Shown piece after piece: positions 23,204 through 37,932 of a DNA stretch of 64,000 bases. The DNA comes from Megalobrama amblycephala. Lineage: Eukaryota > Chordata > Actinopteri > Cypriniformes > Xenocyprididae. The notes under the pieces are model-generated. The model ran no database searches and was not told the DNA's origin. It saw only the letters and a list, made by a program, of their open reading frames with translations. Both the position numbers and the translations under genes were made by a program. The stretch is from assembly GCF_018812025.1 (NCBI RefSeq), contig NC_063057.1:13847841-13911840 (forward strand). Direction: 5' to 3'. Numbering within the stretch: the stretch's first letter is position 1; every line of letters begins with the position of its first letter.

Positions 23204-24053
23204 CACTCTAAAAAATAATGTGTTGGCTCAACAAAAAAAAAATTAACAGTTTGCATCAATTTTTTTTTTAGTTGTGACAACTTTGAGTGAATTTACGTTC
23301 AACCAACAAGCTACATTAAGGTAGAGGAACTTAATAATTTGTAGCATAAACACAACTTTTTAAGTTGATTACTCAAAAAAAAAAAGTCACTCCAACAAAA
23401 GTTGTAGCCCTGGAACCAAATAGGCTAATCTTATCTATTTCATTTCAAATCAACAGCTATCATAGCACATGCTAGCATAACTTATTTAACATGTATATTT
23501 AATGAACAAGTAAAATATTACTTGTCACTGGCATAGCGCAGTCATTGCTTATAGTGTCAATGTAGTGTTTACCTACATGTATCTACTCTTCAGCACAATA
23601 GTAACCAGAAAAGCTTCATTATTACAGAAACTCTTTTAAATGTCAAACATAACAGCATTAAACACTAACAGGTCTTTCTCTTCACTAAAAAAACAATTAA
23701 ATTAACACTTAATTTCAACATTTATTCTCTTTACTCCAGTCCCTAAGCAAAGCATGCTGGGAAATCCACTGACTATTTTCCGAAGTTATCAAGACAATTT
23801 CATTAAGTAACAACAACCTAATTTAAAAAACAAACAAACAAACAAACAAACAAAAAAAACAGTTAACGCAGAAATTTTAAATTACAGATGATATTAAGTT
23901 GATGTAATGATCAACATTATTATGTCAACAGAACTCAACAAAATAATGTTTGCAACAAAGGTATAATTAAAACAATAAATTAGAATGTTAAACTTGCAAC
24001 CATACATTTATTTAAGCTGTGGTAACAGGTCCCCTGAAATACTTTTTAGAGTG
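23204..24053. mobile_element. Non-autonomous inverted-repeat element, CACTCTAAAAA termini
   Basis: The left end CACTCTAAAAAATAATG is inverted at the right end as ACTTTTTAGAGTG. The interior is AT-rich and non-coding. CACTCTAAAAAA ends are typical of hAT-type non-autonomous elements in fish, by recollection. It starts 70 bp after exon 6. Confidence 0.65.
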
Positions 24054-24550
24054 AGTTATAATTTACCATACTATAGCTGTTTCCTAATTTATTGATTGAT
24101 TAATTGATTGATTGATTGATTTTTGGTTGATTGACAAAATATTGTATGGTGGTAAAAAAACTGCGCTTTTTTTCAGCGCTAACAAAACAAACGAATAGAG
24201 ACATATTCAAACAGCTCAAATAAATTCATGCAATTGAACAAATTAACACTGGGAAAAGTATGAGTCTGAAATTCATGTTTTGTTTTGTCAAGACCAATGT
24301 AATATTTATGAATCTTATTGTATATTTCCAAATCTCATAGTATTTATTTGTGAATTTGTTTATTTCTTTCAATTATAAATAATTTTCTATTTTTGAATTT
24401 ATTTATGAACAAATATAACCACGTAAATAAGTAGGAAGGGCACATATTTCTTTATGAAAATCATAATTTCTGCATATTTGAGACACAATCTGTTCTTTTT
24501 ATCTCCCTAAATATGCACAGCCATACTGAATATTTGCTCAATGGCTTATC

Positions 24551-25018
24551 GTTTCAAGTAGACGTCTGCGCGGGATGGATTTTTCAATCCCGCTCCCGCA
24601 AGATTATGTACCGCTCCCTCCCGCTACCACCAAAAATAAGTTAGATTTTATTCCATTCCCACCCAAAATGTACACAATTTGTCCCGTTCCTGCCTGCAAA
24701 AGCACATAGAAAGAGAAAGACGTGTCTATGCTGATTTATCAGTCCCAACCCAGTTAGATTCTGTTTCGTTCTGGTGTCTACATGCTATTTTTTCCAATTG
24801 CCACACACACAACACTTGAGATCTCCAGTTACAGACTTCTGCTTGCTGTTATTGTTAGATAATTATGTATTGCGGGAGCCCACAAGTCATTTCTTTCTCC
24901 TGGATCCCTTGCACATATCAGTATCTTTGCTCCCGCATCCGCACTCAGCAATTCAAAACTGTCCCGCGCCGCACTCTGTTGCACCAGGTCCCGTGAACCT
25001 CTAGTTTCAAGCATCTGT
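24551..25018. repeat. Possible repeat remnant with GCGGGA/TCCCGC motifs
   Basis: The segment runs from GCGCGGGATGGATTTTTCAA through repeated CCCGC(T/A)CC motifs to GCCGCACTCTGTTGC. It looks like a decayed dispersed element. The family is not identified. Confidence 0.4.
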
Positions 25019-26792
25019 AGTTAAGACACTCATTTAAAGACAGCACAACACTTTTTACTTGAGACATTTGCAATTTTCCTAGTGCAGCTACATGTAAGGT
25101 GAGACTTGATTTTAGTGTTTGGCTTGTGATATGAAAAGTGAAGTGTTAATCTATGATATTATTGGTTGAGTTTTGTTTTTCCCTGCTTATATGGCCTTGA
25201 TTGCATCAGATTAGGAAAGTTGTTATTGTGTTTTGATGGAAGATTATTAAAACAAATTTATTTCTTTACATTAACATGTACTGATAAATCGCACACAGGG
25301 CGAGAATTATATTATTATATTATATTAAATGATATCCCTAAATGATGTAGGAAATAAAAACTGCTGATGACAGTCACTTAAGATGTAGTTCTCCCTCTTA
25401 CAGTGATTTTGTTTTTAAGGGAAGCACTTTGGAAGGCATTTGTGCTGAAGTGTGATTGGTTTCCATTGTTTTCCTTCTTTATTGCGCTCTCTCTCGCTCT
25501 CTCACTTTACCCGATGATGGCTCGCTGGATCAATGCTCTCATCTGTCATGTGGCATTCATACCTCCCTCATTTCCAGAAATGGTGTAATCCATAAAAGCG
25601 AGTCGCGGCCAGGGTCTGCTTAAGCATCGGCTCTAACTGAGAAAAACAAAAGCAAGGGAAAAAAAGAGAGAGATAATGAAGGCTGTTGAAGTAACGCTCT
25701 TTACCCAAGGCAAAACTCTCAATTGCTTATTTTTCCATAGCCATTCTCTGGGTTTTAATGTTTGCCCTCCGCTGTTCTCTCGGATGTGAGCTTGCAGTGT
25801 GCAAGTGAACATCCAATGAAATTTCATTGTGTGCTTTTAAAGATAATATAATCGGGGGCTTTTCTTTGAAAGCAGTGACTATTATGCTGGAAACTTTAGT
25901 AATATAGGAGACATTTCCATTTTTCACAAACTCATTTGAGAAATGGTTTTGTGCATAAATGTGAGTTTCATCTGAATGTGCTAATGTATCATACAATGTA
26001 ATTACCTTGATAAATAACACACAAAGCACTGCTGAATTAATATGGCAGTTCATAAATCTGCTTCCTGTAAAAGGTAAACCAGCTGAAAACATCCAGATGA
26101 CCTGAGTTAAAATGAGGTCCCATTTTAGCCATAGAGCATTTTCAGTGTTTACTTGTGCGTCTGTGTGTGTGCTATCTTGAAAGTTGAGGCAGGGCTCTGT
26201 TTCTATGGAAACCTCAACAGAAAAAGGAAGTCACTGCTGCATTACAGTTCACAGTGAAAAGTATGCCTTACATGGTGTCCTAACATGATGTGACAAAGGC
26301 TACGTTCACACTGCAAGCCTTAGTGGTCAAATTGGATTTATTGCTCAGATCCGATTTCTTTGTGTGGCTGTTCACATTAGGTTCTTAAATTTGGCTAATA
26401 TCAGAGTCGAGTGTGAACTGGTCACAGTCCTAAACTGACCCGCATGATTTGGATTTATTGCTCAGATCCAATTTCTTTGTGTGGCTGTTCACATTAGGTT
26501 CTTAAATTTGGCTAATATCAGAGTCAAGTATGAACTGGTCACAGTCCTAAACTGACCCGCATGATTTGGATTTATTGCTCAGATCCGATTTCTTTGTGTG
26601 GCTGTTCACATTAGGTTCTTAAATTTGGCTAATATCAGAGTCGAGTGTGAACTGGTCACAGTCCTAAACTGACCCGCATGATTTGGATTTATTGCTCAGA
26701 TCCGATTTCTTTGTGTGGCTGTTCACATTAGGTTCTTAAATTTGGCTAATATCAGAGTCGAGTGTGAACTGGTCACAGTCCTGAACTGACCT

Positions 26793-26900
26793 GGGCAGCG
26801 TTTCCCAAAAGCTTCGTAAGCCTAAGTTGATCGTAGCTCCATTGGTTTCAATGGAGCTACGATCAACTTAAGCTTACGATGCTTTTGGGAAACGCTGCCC
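26793..26900. mobile_element. 108-bp palindromic element, copy 1
   Basis: The arms start GGGCAGCGTTTCCCAAAAGC and end with the reverse complement GCTTTTGGGAAACGCTGCCC, with a 4-base centre and near-perfect 52-bp arms. It interrupts the 117-bp unit between GACCT and TGCATGATT. The CTG on each side may be the target duplication. Confidence 0.9.
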
Positions 26901-27368
26901 TGCATGATTTGGATTGATTGCTCACATCCGATTTCTTTGTGTGGCTGTTCACATTAGGTTTTTAAATTTGGCTAATATCAGAGTCGAGTGTGAACTGGTC
27001 ACAGTCCTGAACTGACCTGCATGATTCGGATTTATTGCTCAGATCCGATTTGTGTGGCTGTTCACATTAGGGTTTTTAAATGTGGCTAAAATCAGATTCG
27101 AGTGTGAACTAATCACAGTCCTGAACTGACCTGCATGATTCGGATTTATTGCTCACATCCGATTTCTTTGTGTGGCTGTTCACATTAGGTTCTTAAATTT
27201 GGCTAATATCAGAGTCGAGTGTGAACTGGTCACAGTCCTAAACTGACCCGCATGATTTGGATGTATTGCTCAGATCCGATTTCTTTGTGTGGCTGTTCAC
27301 ATTAGTTTTTTTCAAATGTGGCTAATATCAGATTCGAATGTGAACTGGTCACAGTCCTGAACTGACCT

Positions 27369-27476
27369 GGGCAGCGTTTCCCAAAAGCATCGTAAGCCTA
27401 AGTTGATCGTAGCTCCATTGGTTTCAATGGAGCTACGATCAACTTAAGCTTACGATGCTTTTGGGAAATGCTGCCC
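27369..27476. mobile_element. 108-bp palindromic element, copy 2
   Basis: Same element at the same position in the 117-bp unit, 576 bp after copy 1. It differs from copy 1 by a few bases, including GCATCG for GCTTCG in the left arm and AAATGCTG for AAACGCTG in the right arm. Confidence 0.9.
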
Positions 27477-28061
27477 TGCATGATTTGGATTGATTGCTCA
27501 CATCCGATTTCTTTGTGTGGCTGTTCACATTAGGTTTTTAAATTTGGCTAATATCAGATTCGAGTGTGAACTGGTCACAGTCCTGAACTGACCTGCATGA
27601 TTTGGATTGATTGCTCAGATCCGAATTCTTTGTGTGGCTGTTCACATTAGGTTTTTAAATGTGGCTAATATCAGATTCGAATGTGAACTGATTACAGTCC
27701 TGAACTGACCAGCATGATTCGGATTTATTGCTCAGATCCGATTTGTGTGGCTGTTCACATTAGGGTTTTTAAATGTGGCTAAAATCAGATTCGAGTGTGA
27801 ACTAATCACAGTCCTGAACTGACCTGCATGATTCGGATTTATTGCTCAGATCCGATTTCTTTGTGTGGCTGTTCACATTAGGTTCTTAAATTTGGCTAAT
27901 ATCAGAGTCGAGTGTGAACTGGTCACAGTCCTGAACTGACCCGCATGATTTGGATTTATTGCTCAGATCCGATTTCTTTGTGTGGCTGTTCACATTAGTT
28001 TTTTTCAAATGTGGCTAATATCAGATTCGAATGTGAACTGGTCACAGTCCTGAACTGACCT

Positions 28062-28134
28062 GGGCAGCGTTTCCCAAAAGCATCGTAAGCCTAAGTTGAT
28101 CGTAGCTCCATTGGTTTCAATCCATTGGTAGCTC
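28062..28134. mobile_element. Palindromic element, copy 3, truncated
   Basis: Only the left arm and the centre remain. After GGTTTCAATCCATTGGTAGC the sequence jumps back into the unit at TTCACATTAGG, so the right arm and part of the unit were deleted. It starts 693 bp after copy 2. Confidence 0.85.
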
Positions 28135-29681
28135 CATTGGTTTCACATTAGGTTCTTAAATTTGGCTAATATCAGAGTCGAGTGTGAACTGGTCACAGTC
28201 CTGAACTGACCTGCATGATTTGGATTGATTGCTCACATCCGATTTCTTTGTGTGGCTGTTCACATTAGGTTCTTAAATTTGGCTAATATCAGAGTCGAGT
28301 GTGAACTGGTCACAGTCCTGAACTGACCCGCATGATTTGGATTTATTGCTCAGATCCGATTTCTTTGTGTGGCTGTTCACATTAGGTTTTTAAATGTGGC
28401 TAAAATCAGATTCGAGTGTGAACTAATCACAGTCCTGAACTGACCTGCATGTTTCGGATTTATTGCTCAGATCCGATTTGTGTGGCTGTTCACATTAGGT
28501 TTTCAAATGTGACTAATGTAAGATTTGAATTTGAACTGGTCACAGTCCTGAACTGACTCGCACTAAAGGCCACTAAAGTCAGGGTTTATGCATTCATTTA
28601 TAAGGTGATGTGCTGTGGAAGTCAGCGAATTTGTTTGCAGATGGTTTTTCTTGTGTAGTTTTCACTCAAATTTTGTTTGTAAAGAGCTGTCATCTTAATA
28701 TTTATAAGCATAACAGCTCACTGTCCCTCCACTGACTGACTTCGCTGCCGTCTTTCATATTCACGGTGACCAAAGACCTACCGGTATGTAAAATCTTTGG
28801 AGTTTCTCCAGTCAGCGCAGAATTGTGATAAATGTTGATCTAACATGATGTAAAAGTCACATTAATGCAAAACATCAGACTGTATCTTATTTAGGACCAC
28901 ATACGGAAGTGGCTCAAATCATAATTGAAATGATCAGATTCCATGTGGTTTGTGCTCTTCATACTTATGCTGTACCAACTACCATGCCATCCACCCAAAC
29001 CTTGTCACCTTGGTTCACATGTGTTTGTGTAAATATTTTAGGTGTTTGTGTTGGCTTTCTGCAATGTTTGCATGAAGGAGTGTCGTCCTGTATAATATAT
29101 GTTTACATGTTGAGTCTGAGTCAAGGGTTATGTCCTGTCCTTTGTAAATCAAGCTTAACATGTGTTATCATGAACCGTCTCTCACATGAACATCCATCAT
29201 CTTCCTGTCTTCCACCTCCCAGCAATCTTAATACCCTACATCATGCTGTCACCTCCAACCTCTTCATTCCGCCTATCAGGGTTTTCTTCTGCCTCATTTT
29301 ACTGGGACGAATGAGTAAACTCCACAAAAGTCAGACAGATGTGTGTCCTCCTAGTGGACCCAGAGAGTTTGACAGATGCTGCTAATTGTTGTTGGTGAAC
29401 AGCTGCCGCTGCTCAACAGGGAGATTCTGTCAGCACCCTGCTGCTGTCATGTTCATTAGTAACAGAGAATGGACCGCTTTTGGCTCGGTTTTGGTGATGT
29501 GGAGGGATTTATGACAGCCAGACTGACTGCAGTAGTGGCTTTGTCTTGGAAAGCCTCTAGATGAGGAGTTTTCAAACTGCGGTCCAGGGAACCCCATGGG
29601 GCCACAAGGGGGTGCTGAGAGTTCTACAAACAAACAGACAAACAAAAAAAGATTAGCACAATGTATATTTTACGGCTGTCA

Positions 29682-31160
<1,479 letters not shown>

Positions 31161-31270
31161 TCAATCGTTTTATTATATTATTTTAATTATTTTACTATAT
31201 TCCTATGTATATAAATTATTCTTTTTATCCATTTTGAAGTGTTTTTTTCTCACTCTATTGCCCTCTTCAG

Positions 31271-31445
31271 GTTGTTGCTGGAACTGCTCGAGCTTTTGTT
31301 TGATAAGTTGAATGCAGTGGCCCAGGCTCACAGTGTGGTTCTCCGTCACCTACAGCAGATTGTTGTCTCTCCCACTGGAGCCCATGAAGGGATCAAACTC
31401 TATGAGCAAGCTGATGTCTATGCCAAAATCCAAACCGTCCTACAG
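31271..31445 (+). CDS. exoc4: exoc4 coding exon 7
   Basis: This exon completes codon 330 (Arg) and encodes residues 331-388, beginning [20 protein letters not shown] and ending YAKIQTVLQ. It matches the EXOC4 stretch [20 protein letters not shown]. It is helical and leucine-rich. The acceptor is CTTCAG|G, only about 110 bp after the tetranucleotide array, and the donor is CAG|GTAAGT. Confidence 0.96.
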
Positions 31446-32906
31446 GTAAGTTTCTGGAAAGTCATTCGATAGAGCAGATCCAGGTAACTGGATAATATAT
31501 TTAAAATCTGAAAGAATGCAGTGAAATATATGCAATATGTTAAAGTGGATTTTGCAAAAGACTATTCTGACCACCTAGCAATGCCCTAGCCACCAGACAG
31601 CAATGTGTTAGAAACCATTCAATGGACCTTAGCAACTGCAAATCTTCAGCATATTATTCATAGCAAATCCTTGGCAACTACCCAGTACTGAGAAACCACA
31701 CACTTACTTAAAACTGTCATTTAAAACAAACAAATAAAAAATACTATTAACTGTTATTTACTAACTGTATAGTTAATTACTGGTAAACAGAAGGGCTGTT
31801 TACAGTTATTAGATGTTTCATGTCATGTCACTTCTGTAAAATGGTACAGGTGGAGAAAGAATGTGTGACAAAAGTTTTGTGAATAATCTACATTAACTCA
31901 TCCCAAGTTAATTGGAAAAGGTTGTATTTTAGTGTGTATGTGTGTGCTTGTGTATTTGGCAACAGACTGATAGACAGGTGAGATTACCAGCTGTTCGTGT
32001 AAACTTTGAGAATCTCTCAAGAAACCCAACGTTTAGTGTCTGTTTGTGTGTTTGAAAAGTACTCGCTGGAAATCCTGCCTCAGGTTTTTCGTATGATTTA
32101 TTTGCATTCATATTTCTTCGTTGGTTTTTCTGTGAAATTACAAAATTATTTTTGGTGCAAGACACCTTTACTAAAATTATAAGTCAACCACAAGGATAAA
32201 ATAAAATAATTTCTATCAAAGGAGGTGTAAATGCTTCCCAAATGTTGGTGTTCCATCTCTCATTCCAATTCCATCTCTCTCCATTCTCTCTCATGGCATG
32301 TGCACTCTTTCAAAGCATTATTTTTCAGCTGCATGATAGTCTAGAGAGGATCCAGTCATGCAGTAGAGACAGGAATCAGGAGAAAGAGAGAGAGAAAGAG
32401 AGATGGGAGTGGCAGTGCAGCTTGGGAATGAGTAAATGGGTTTGTCATCACTCCATCACACAGGGTGAAGAGTCAGACTGTGACCTTGTATCTTCCTCCT
32501 GCATTTTTCTTAGTCCTCCTTTCAAAGCAGTCTGCAGAGCAGTAACGAAAGAACAAGCTCGGCCCTGCCAACTGTTGCTAAGGCCCCGCTGAGCTCCTCG
32601 CAGACCTTAAGTAACGAGGCGCATCTTTCTGAGAGGTGACTATAGAAGTCAAAATATGCATTTAACTGCCGTATGATGAGGGGTTCGACTGTGTGCGTGT
32701 TTGCTGCCTCTTTTTCAGCATTAATTAGCACAAGCACCTCACACCCTAGCTAGCAACAGATTAATTTGTTTATTTAAAGCCTTCACTTCAGCATGTATGC
32801 TGTGTCCGAAAGCTTAAAAATGGTGCTTTCGGAGAGTGCATTCCTAGGGAGGAAGGCATCAAGGCACGTCCGAATCCAATTTTAGCTTCACTTCCTGTCT
32901 TCTGTC

Positions 32907-32943
<37 letters not shown>

Positions 32944-35145
32944 CAAACCAACCTACCTATCGTTCTATCGTTCTATCTTCACATTTCAGCAGTCAAAATG
33001 TTTCTGCAATTGCTGGATTTCCTGGAACGTCATAAGTTATTATGTCTATAAGTCTGTTTTGGACTTTCTGTGAGAGAGCGCCCTCTGGCTTTGAGTATGA
33101 ATGAAACATACATTACATGAGATTGTTTAGCGCTTCATAATGTTTACAATGTTTCGAATATCTATCTTGTCTCTTTGAATTTAAACCCAGATTTATTCAC
33201 ATTGGCCCATGGAAACCTCTACGTGAACACACTTGCCCCAAAGTGTGCTGGTGACAAAATTACATTTTATTAAAAGTGCAGGGGACACGTCCCTTGCGTG
33301 ATGTCACTGAAGACATATTTAAGACATCATTTAAGAGACAGATGTACTGTAAATACCCTGTATGTATGGAATTTTATAGTTTTTGTCGGCAAAAAAATTA
33401 AATAATCAGGTGGTAAAAATGAAGGAAAGGCAAAAAAACGAGAGGCCACAGGATGGGGAAATGTTCCTATACTGCAGAGTCATCCTGGCTTTGCTAAAAA
33501 TGGATGATATTAAGTGTTCAGTGTGCTCCTTGCCCAAGCAGGCTGGTTGCCAGGGGCTGCGGAGTCTCCCGTGGTCACGGTGTGAGATAATGTAAGCTCT
33601 CGATGTGAATCTTCATTAAGGTAGATGAGGTTTTCCTAATCATTTGTGTTATTTCTCTCCTCCTGATCACATCGCCAAATTTCATCTGATCTCTTCTTCC
33701 CTTCACCTGACTGCGACAGTGTTTTGTCAGTTCAGACTGGTCCGTCATAAAAATACACAGCATCTTCTGAAGACGTGCAGAAAAGCTGCTCATTTTCTGT
33801 TTTCTCTTTGGAATGAAGAATGTAGGAGAGTGAGGAAGAGTACACCGTTTTTTTGTCTTTCTCTTTACTGATATTTTATTTTAAATGTATTATTTTTTTC
33901 TGTTATATTCACTCCGTACTGTTCTTTTTCTATGTATATTTCTTTTTCCTTTTCTTTCTTATTTCCTTTATTTTTGTTCTGTTTGTTTCTTTTTCTTTTC
34001 TTTCCTTTTTCTTTCCTTTTTTCACTGTCATTTTCTTTTTCTATCTTATAATTTTCTGTTATTTTCGGTCATTTCTTTTTCTCATACGGTGAAACTCTTG
34101 ACTTGCGGGACTGTTCTTAGGTGTGAGTGTGAGTGTGACTTAGGCAAACTTCAGTCTCAGGTGAGAATGAAGGTCCTGTCCTCGTGCACTGATGCACCTG
34201 ATGTTCTTGGTGTCACTTGTTGGGTTACCTTCACAATAACCTCTTGTTCTCTCATAGGTGTAGATGAGACCCTAACACACCCTTGTCTCTCTAGCTTAAT
34301 ACCGAACTTTTGTTACCAAGTTCCCTCTGTTCCTGTGGGAGACAGGAATTACATTGACCTTTCCAATACACTGAAGACATGAAGGCCATGGACAGATGGA
34401 CCTGAGAGACATGTTATAATCTTTATTTCTTTCAGTTCCTGAATCTTTGAACTGTGGCTCGGCCATTCTTGAAGAGAGCTGAGCAAAAGTCTGTGAGTGT
34501 TAGAATCCATATTGAGCTTGTAAACCTGGTTCATAAAGGGCCATGCAGAGTTTTTTTTTTTTTTTTGGAGTGTGTGGTGTAAATAGATGACTTTTTGAAG
34601 TGGCTGTTGACTGAAATTTTTGCCCCCTTCAGACCAATCCTGAATTTGTCCTAGTACATAATTTATCCCTTTAAATGTCACTGAACAAAGGACAAAACTG
34701 GCAGTAGTAATTACAGATGTTTTAGTGGTTCTTAAATGGTTTGGCCATAGGACCAATATTTGCCCATAATCATTAAGCCATGAGCCAAATTTTTTGAAAT
34801 TTGAACCAAGCAAATGTATTTCTCAAAAAGGGTTAACACACGCACAAGCACTTTACTTGACATACTCATATCACCAACATTGATGAACAAACAGTATAAG
34901 GTAAGGCTGACAAATAATATTTTTTTGTTAATATAATAAAGTTAGGAAGTGGAAGTGAAAACAAAGTGGTATTTTGGGTTAAGTTTACAAAAACATTGTT
35001 TTATGGTTGTGATAATGTTTTTTTTTAACAAAAGTAATCCCTGTATTGGTATTGATATTGAATAGATATTTGATTTTTGATTGATTTTTGATATTGACGA
35101 GATCAAGTGGCTGTTTTTTATGCTGACAGAACAATCCTGGATATA

Positions 35146-36741
35146 CAGTGGGTACGGAAAGTATTCAGACCCCCTTAAATTTTTCACTATTTCTTATATT
35201 GCAGCCATTTGCTAAAATCATTTAAGTTCATTTTTTTCCTCATTAATGTACACACAGCACCCCATATTGACAGAAAAACACAGAATTGTTGACATTTTTG
35301 CAGATTTATTAAAAAAGAAAAACTGAAATATCACATGGTCCTAAGTATTCAGACCCTTTGCTCAGTATTTAGTAGAAGCACCCTTTTGATCTAATACAGC
35401 CATGAGTCTTTTTGGGAAAGATGCAACAAGTTTTTCACACCTGGATTTGGGGATCCTCTGCCATTCCTCCTTGCAGATCCTCTCCAGTTCTGTCAGGTTG
35501 GATGGTAAACGTTGGTGGACAGCCATTTTTAGGTCTCTCCAGAGATGCTCAATTGGGTTTAAGTCAGTTGTTGTGAAGCCACTCCTTCGTTATTTTAGCT
35601 GTGTGCTTAGGGTCATTGTCTTGTTGGAAGGTAAACCTTCAGCCCAGTCTGAGGTCCTGAGCACTCTGGAGACGGTTTTCGTCCAGGATATCCCTGTACT
35701 TGGCCGCATTCATCTTTCCCTCGATTGCAACCAGTCGTCCTGTCCTTCCGGCTGAAAAACACCCCCACAGCATGATGCTGCCACCACCATGCTTCACTGT
35801 TGGGACTGTATTGGACAGGTAATGAGCAGTGCCTGGTTTTCTCCACACATACCGCTTAGAATTAAGGCCAAAAAGTTCTATCTTGGTCTCATCAGACCAG
35901 AGAATCTTATTTCTCACCATCTTTTAGTCCTTCAGGAGTTTTTTTAGCAAACTCCATGCGGGCTTTCATGTGTCTTGCACTGAGGAGTGGCTTCTGTCGG
36001 GCCACTCTGCCATAAAGCCCCAACTGGTGGAGGGCTGCAGTGATGGTTGACTTTCTACAACTTTCTCCCATCTCCCGACTGCATCTCCGGAGCTCAGCCA
36101 CAGTGATCTTTGGGTTCTTCTTTACCTCTTTCACCAAAGCTTTTCTCCCCCGATAGCTCAGTTTGGCCGGATGGCCAGCTCTAGGAAGGGTTCTGGTTGT
36201 CCCAAACGTCTTCCATTTAAGGATTATGGAGGCCACTGTGCTCTTAGGAACCTTAAGTGCAGCAGAATTTTTTTTGTAACCTTGGCCAGATCTGTGCCTT
36301 GCCACAATTCTGTCTCTGAGCTCTTCAGGCAGTTCCTTTGACCTCATGATTCTCATTTGCTCTGACATGCACTGTGAGCTGTAAGGTCTTATATAGACAG
36401 GTGTGTGGCTTTCCTAATCAAGTCCAATCAGTATAATCAAACACAGCTGGACTCAAATGAAGGTGTAGAACCATCTCAAGGATGATCAGAAGAAATGGAC
36501 AGCACCTAAGTTAAATATATGTCACAGCAAAGGGTCTGAAAACTTGGGACCATGTGATATTTCAGTTTTTCTTTTTTAATAAATCTGCAAAAATGTCAAC
36601 AATTCTGTGTTTTTCTGTCATATGGGGTGCTGTGTGTACATTAATGAGGAAAAAAATGAACTTAAATGATTTTAGCAAATGGCTGCAATATAACAAAGAG
36701 TGATAAATTTAAGGGGGTCTGAATACTTTCCGTACCCACTG
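35146..36741 (-). mobile_element. Tc1-like transposon, copy 1 (1,596 bp)
   Basis: It is bounded by CAGTGGGTACGGAAAGTATT and its inverse, with TA at both ends (35144-35145 and 36742-36743), the Tc1/mariner target duplication. The inverted repeats are long, about 215 bp (35146-35360 and about 36525-36741), with the terminal motif AAAGTATTCAGACCCCCTTAA echoed at the inner end as AAGTATTCAGACCCTTT, an IR/DR-type layout. It encodes a broken transposase on the minus strand. Confidence 0.95.
35362..36368 (-). pseudogene. Tc1-like DD34E transposase, copy 1, broken
   Basis: The start codon is at 36368 and the family-typical stop after GASTKY is at 35364-35362. The N-terminal paired-type helix-turn-helix region (RDRIVARHRSGQGYK) is intact to about residue 140. 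A one-base change near 35935 then shifts the frame. The first catalytic Asp (WSDETK) and the second (QQDNDPKHT) are recognisable in other frames, and the Glu is in [13 protein letters not shown] replaces an Arg codon just before the RFTFQQD block. Compared with copy 2, about 35 bp encoding [11 protein letters not shown] is deleted near 35573. It cannot make active enzyme. Confidence 0.93.
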
Positions 36742-37932
36742 TATCTAAATTATTGATATTATTAGTATGTTTAATGTTTTCTTACAGTAAACTTAATTAT
36801 TGCTATGATTGATTTATTAGTTTGATTTTTGATTTTGAATTTTGATATTGATATAATTACTTTTTTGGTTGTTGACAGACCAATCCTGGAGCTTAATTAT
36901 TCATTATTGATTATTTTAATATGGTCTTGATAATGTTTTTATTTTTTTTATAAAGTTCACTTAATCCTCACCGAGGCCCAAGACCTACGCTCTAGACTCT
37001 GTATCCCATTGTTAAGATAAAAATGATGGCATTCGTTGTAATCTCCCTCTTTGCGCTGTATTACTGTCCCTTCCCCTAAGCCTCACGGACTTGAGCCTGG
37101 GAATGATGGGTAAGAGGTTGAAGGGAACAAGAGCGTGAAAGGGGAAAAAAGAAAGGAAATTACAAACTTTCCACTTTGACAACTTGTTTAGATTTAGTGG
37201 GAGCCACACAGCCTCGGAGTAATTGGATTATACAGTGTTAGTGAGGCGTTTCATGCCCTGACAGTGATTAGTCTGGCAGCGAAGGGAGAGGCAAAGTGCT
37301 TCTGTTTCATGTCGGTGAGATAGACAGACACATGGCCTCTAAATGAGCTGTTGTGTACTAGCCTAAATGATCTATTGTAGCTGGCCATGGCTTGCATATT
37401 GCTTGAGGATTTGAAAGATTTCCACCACAGGGTTAATGATCATAACAGTTCATTTCCATGTTTTAAAATCCAGCGTTCATTTTTTCCCTCCAGGCTTTAT
37501 GGTCGAGACACGCTGGTTGTTTTGAAAAGCGCCACTCTTATGTTCATTAATTACGACAGTAATTATGCATTCTTTTGTGATGTGCGTCTCTGTAATAGCA
37601 GCGGCCGTAGTGAGACCATACCGAGTATCGCTGAGGGGAATGCTAATGACATCTCGTAACGAGATGCTGCTCCAAGCATTGACCTCTCTATGCGATATGT
37701 AATATCTACATTGAACTAGAATGTCAGAAGTACTGTATACAATACAGGCTGAGAAAAGGCTCAGCGAGGCTTTTGAATCCATAGACGTCACAGTGTATCG
37801 CTGATGGGGTCAGCTTGTGTTTTTAGAGAAAGGTTTTTGGCTCTCTGGTGGCAAGTAGTTGTCTGGTGACATGGGTCTTAGTCTTGAACAAATCTGTTTT
37901 TCATCTTGGAGGCTCACACTCACTCTAAAGGT

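Larger units (their letters stand above)
26325..28558. repeat. 117-bp tandem array, about 17 copies, with palindromic inserts
   Basis: The unit contains GATTTATTGCTCAGATCCGA, TTCTTTGTGTGGCTGTTCAC, GGCTAATATCAGAGTCGAG and GAACTGGTCACAGTCC. Successive CGCATGATTT starts at 26441, 26558 and 26675 give a period of 117 bp. I count 17 occurrences of the GAACT...CACAGTCC block. Three junctions carry a 108-bp palindromic element. The unit probably derives from a dispersed element whose left end, GGCTACGTTCACACTGCAAG, lies at about 26300. No coding frame is conserved across units. Confidence 0.93.

Noticed and set aside
26325..28558. Regular 117-bp repeats as a CRISPR-like array
   Set aside because: The repeats are contiguous without unique spacers, and the context is a vertebrate intron. 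It is a tandem satellite.
28909..29385. 158-residue open frame in intron 6
   Set aside because: Longest non-repeat frame, but it has no recognisable motif or family resemblance and lies within an intron. It is most likely chance.
34349..34813. 154-residue minus-strand open frame in intron 7
   Set aside because: Runs through a poly(A)/poly(T) stretch (encoding KKKKK) and shows no family resemblance. No splice or promoter support.
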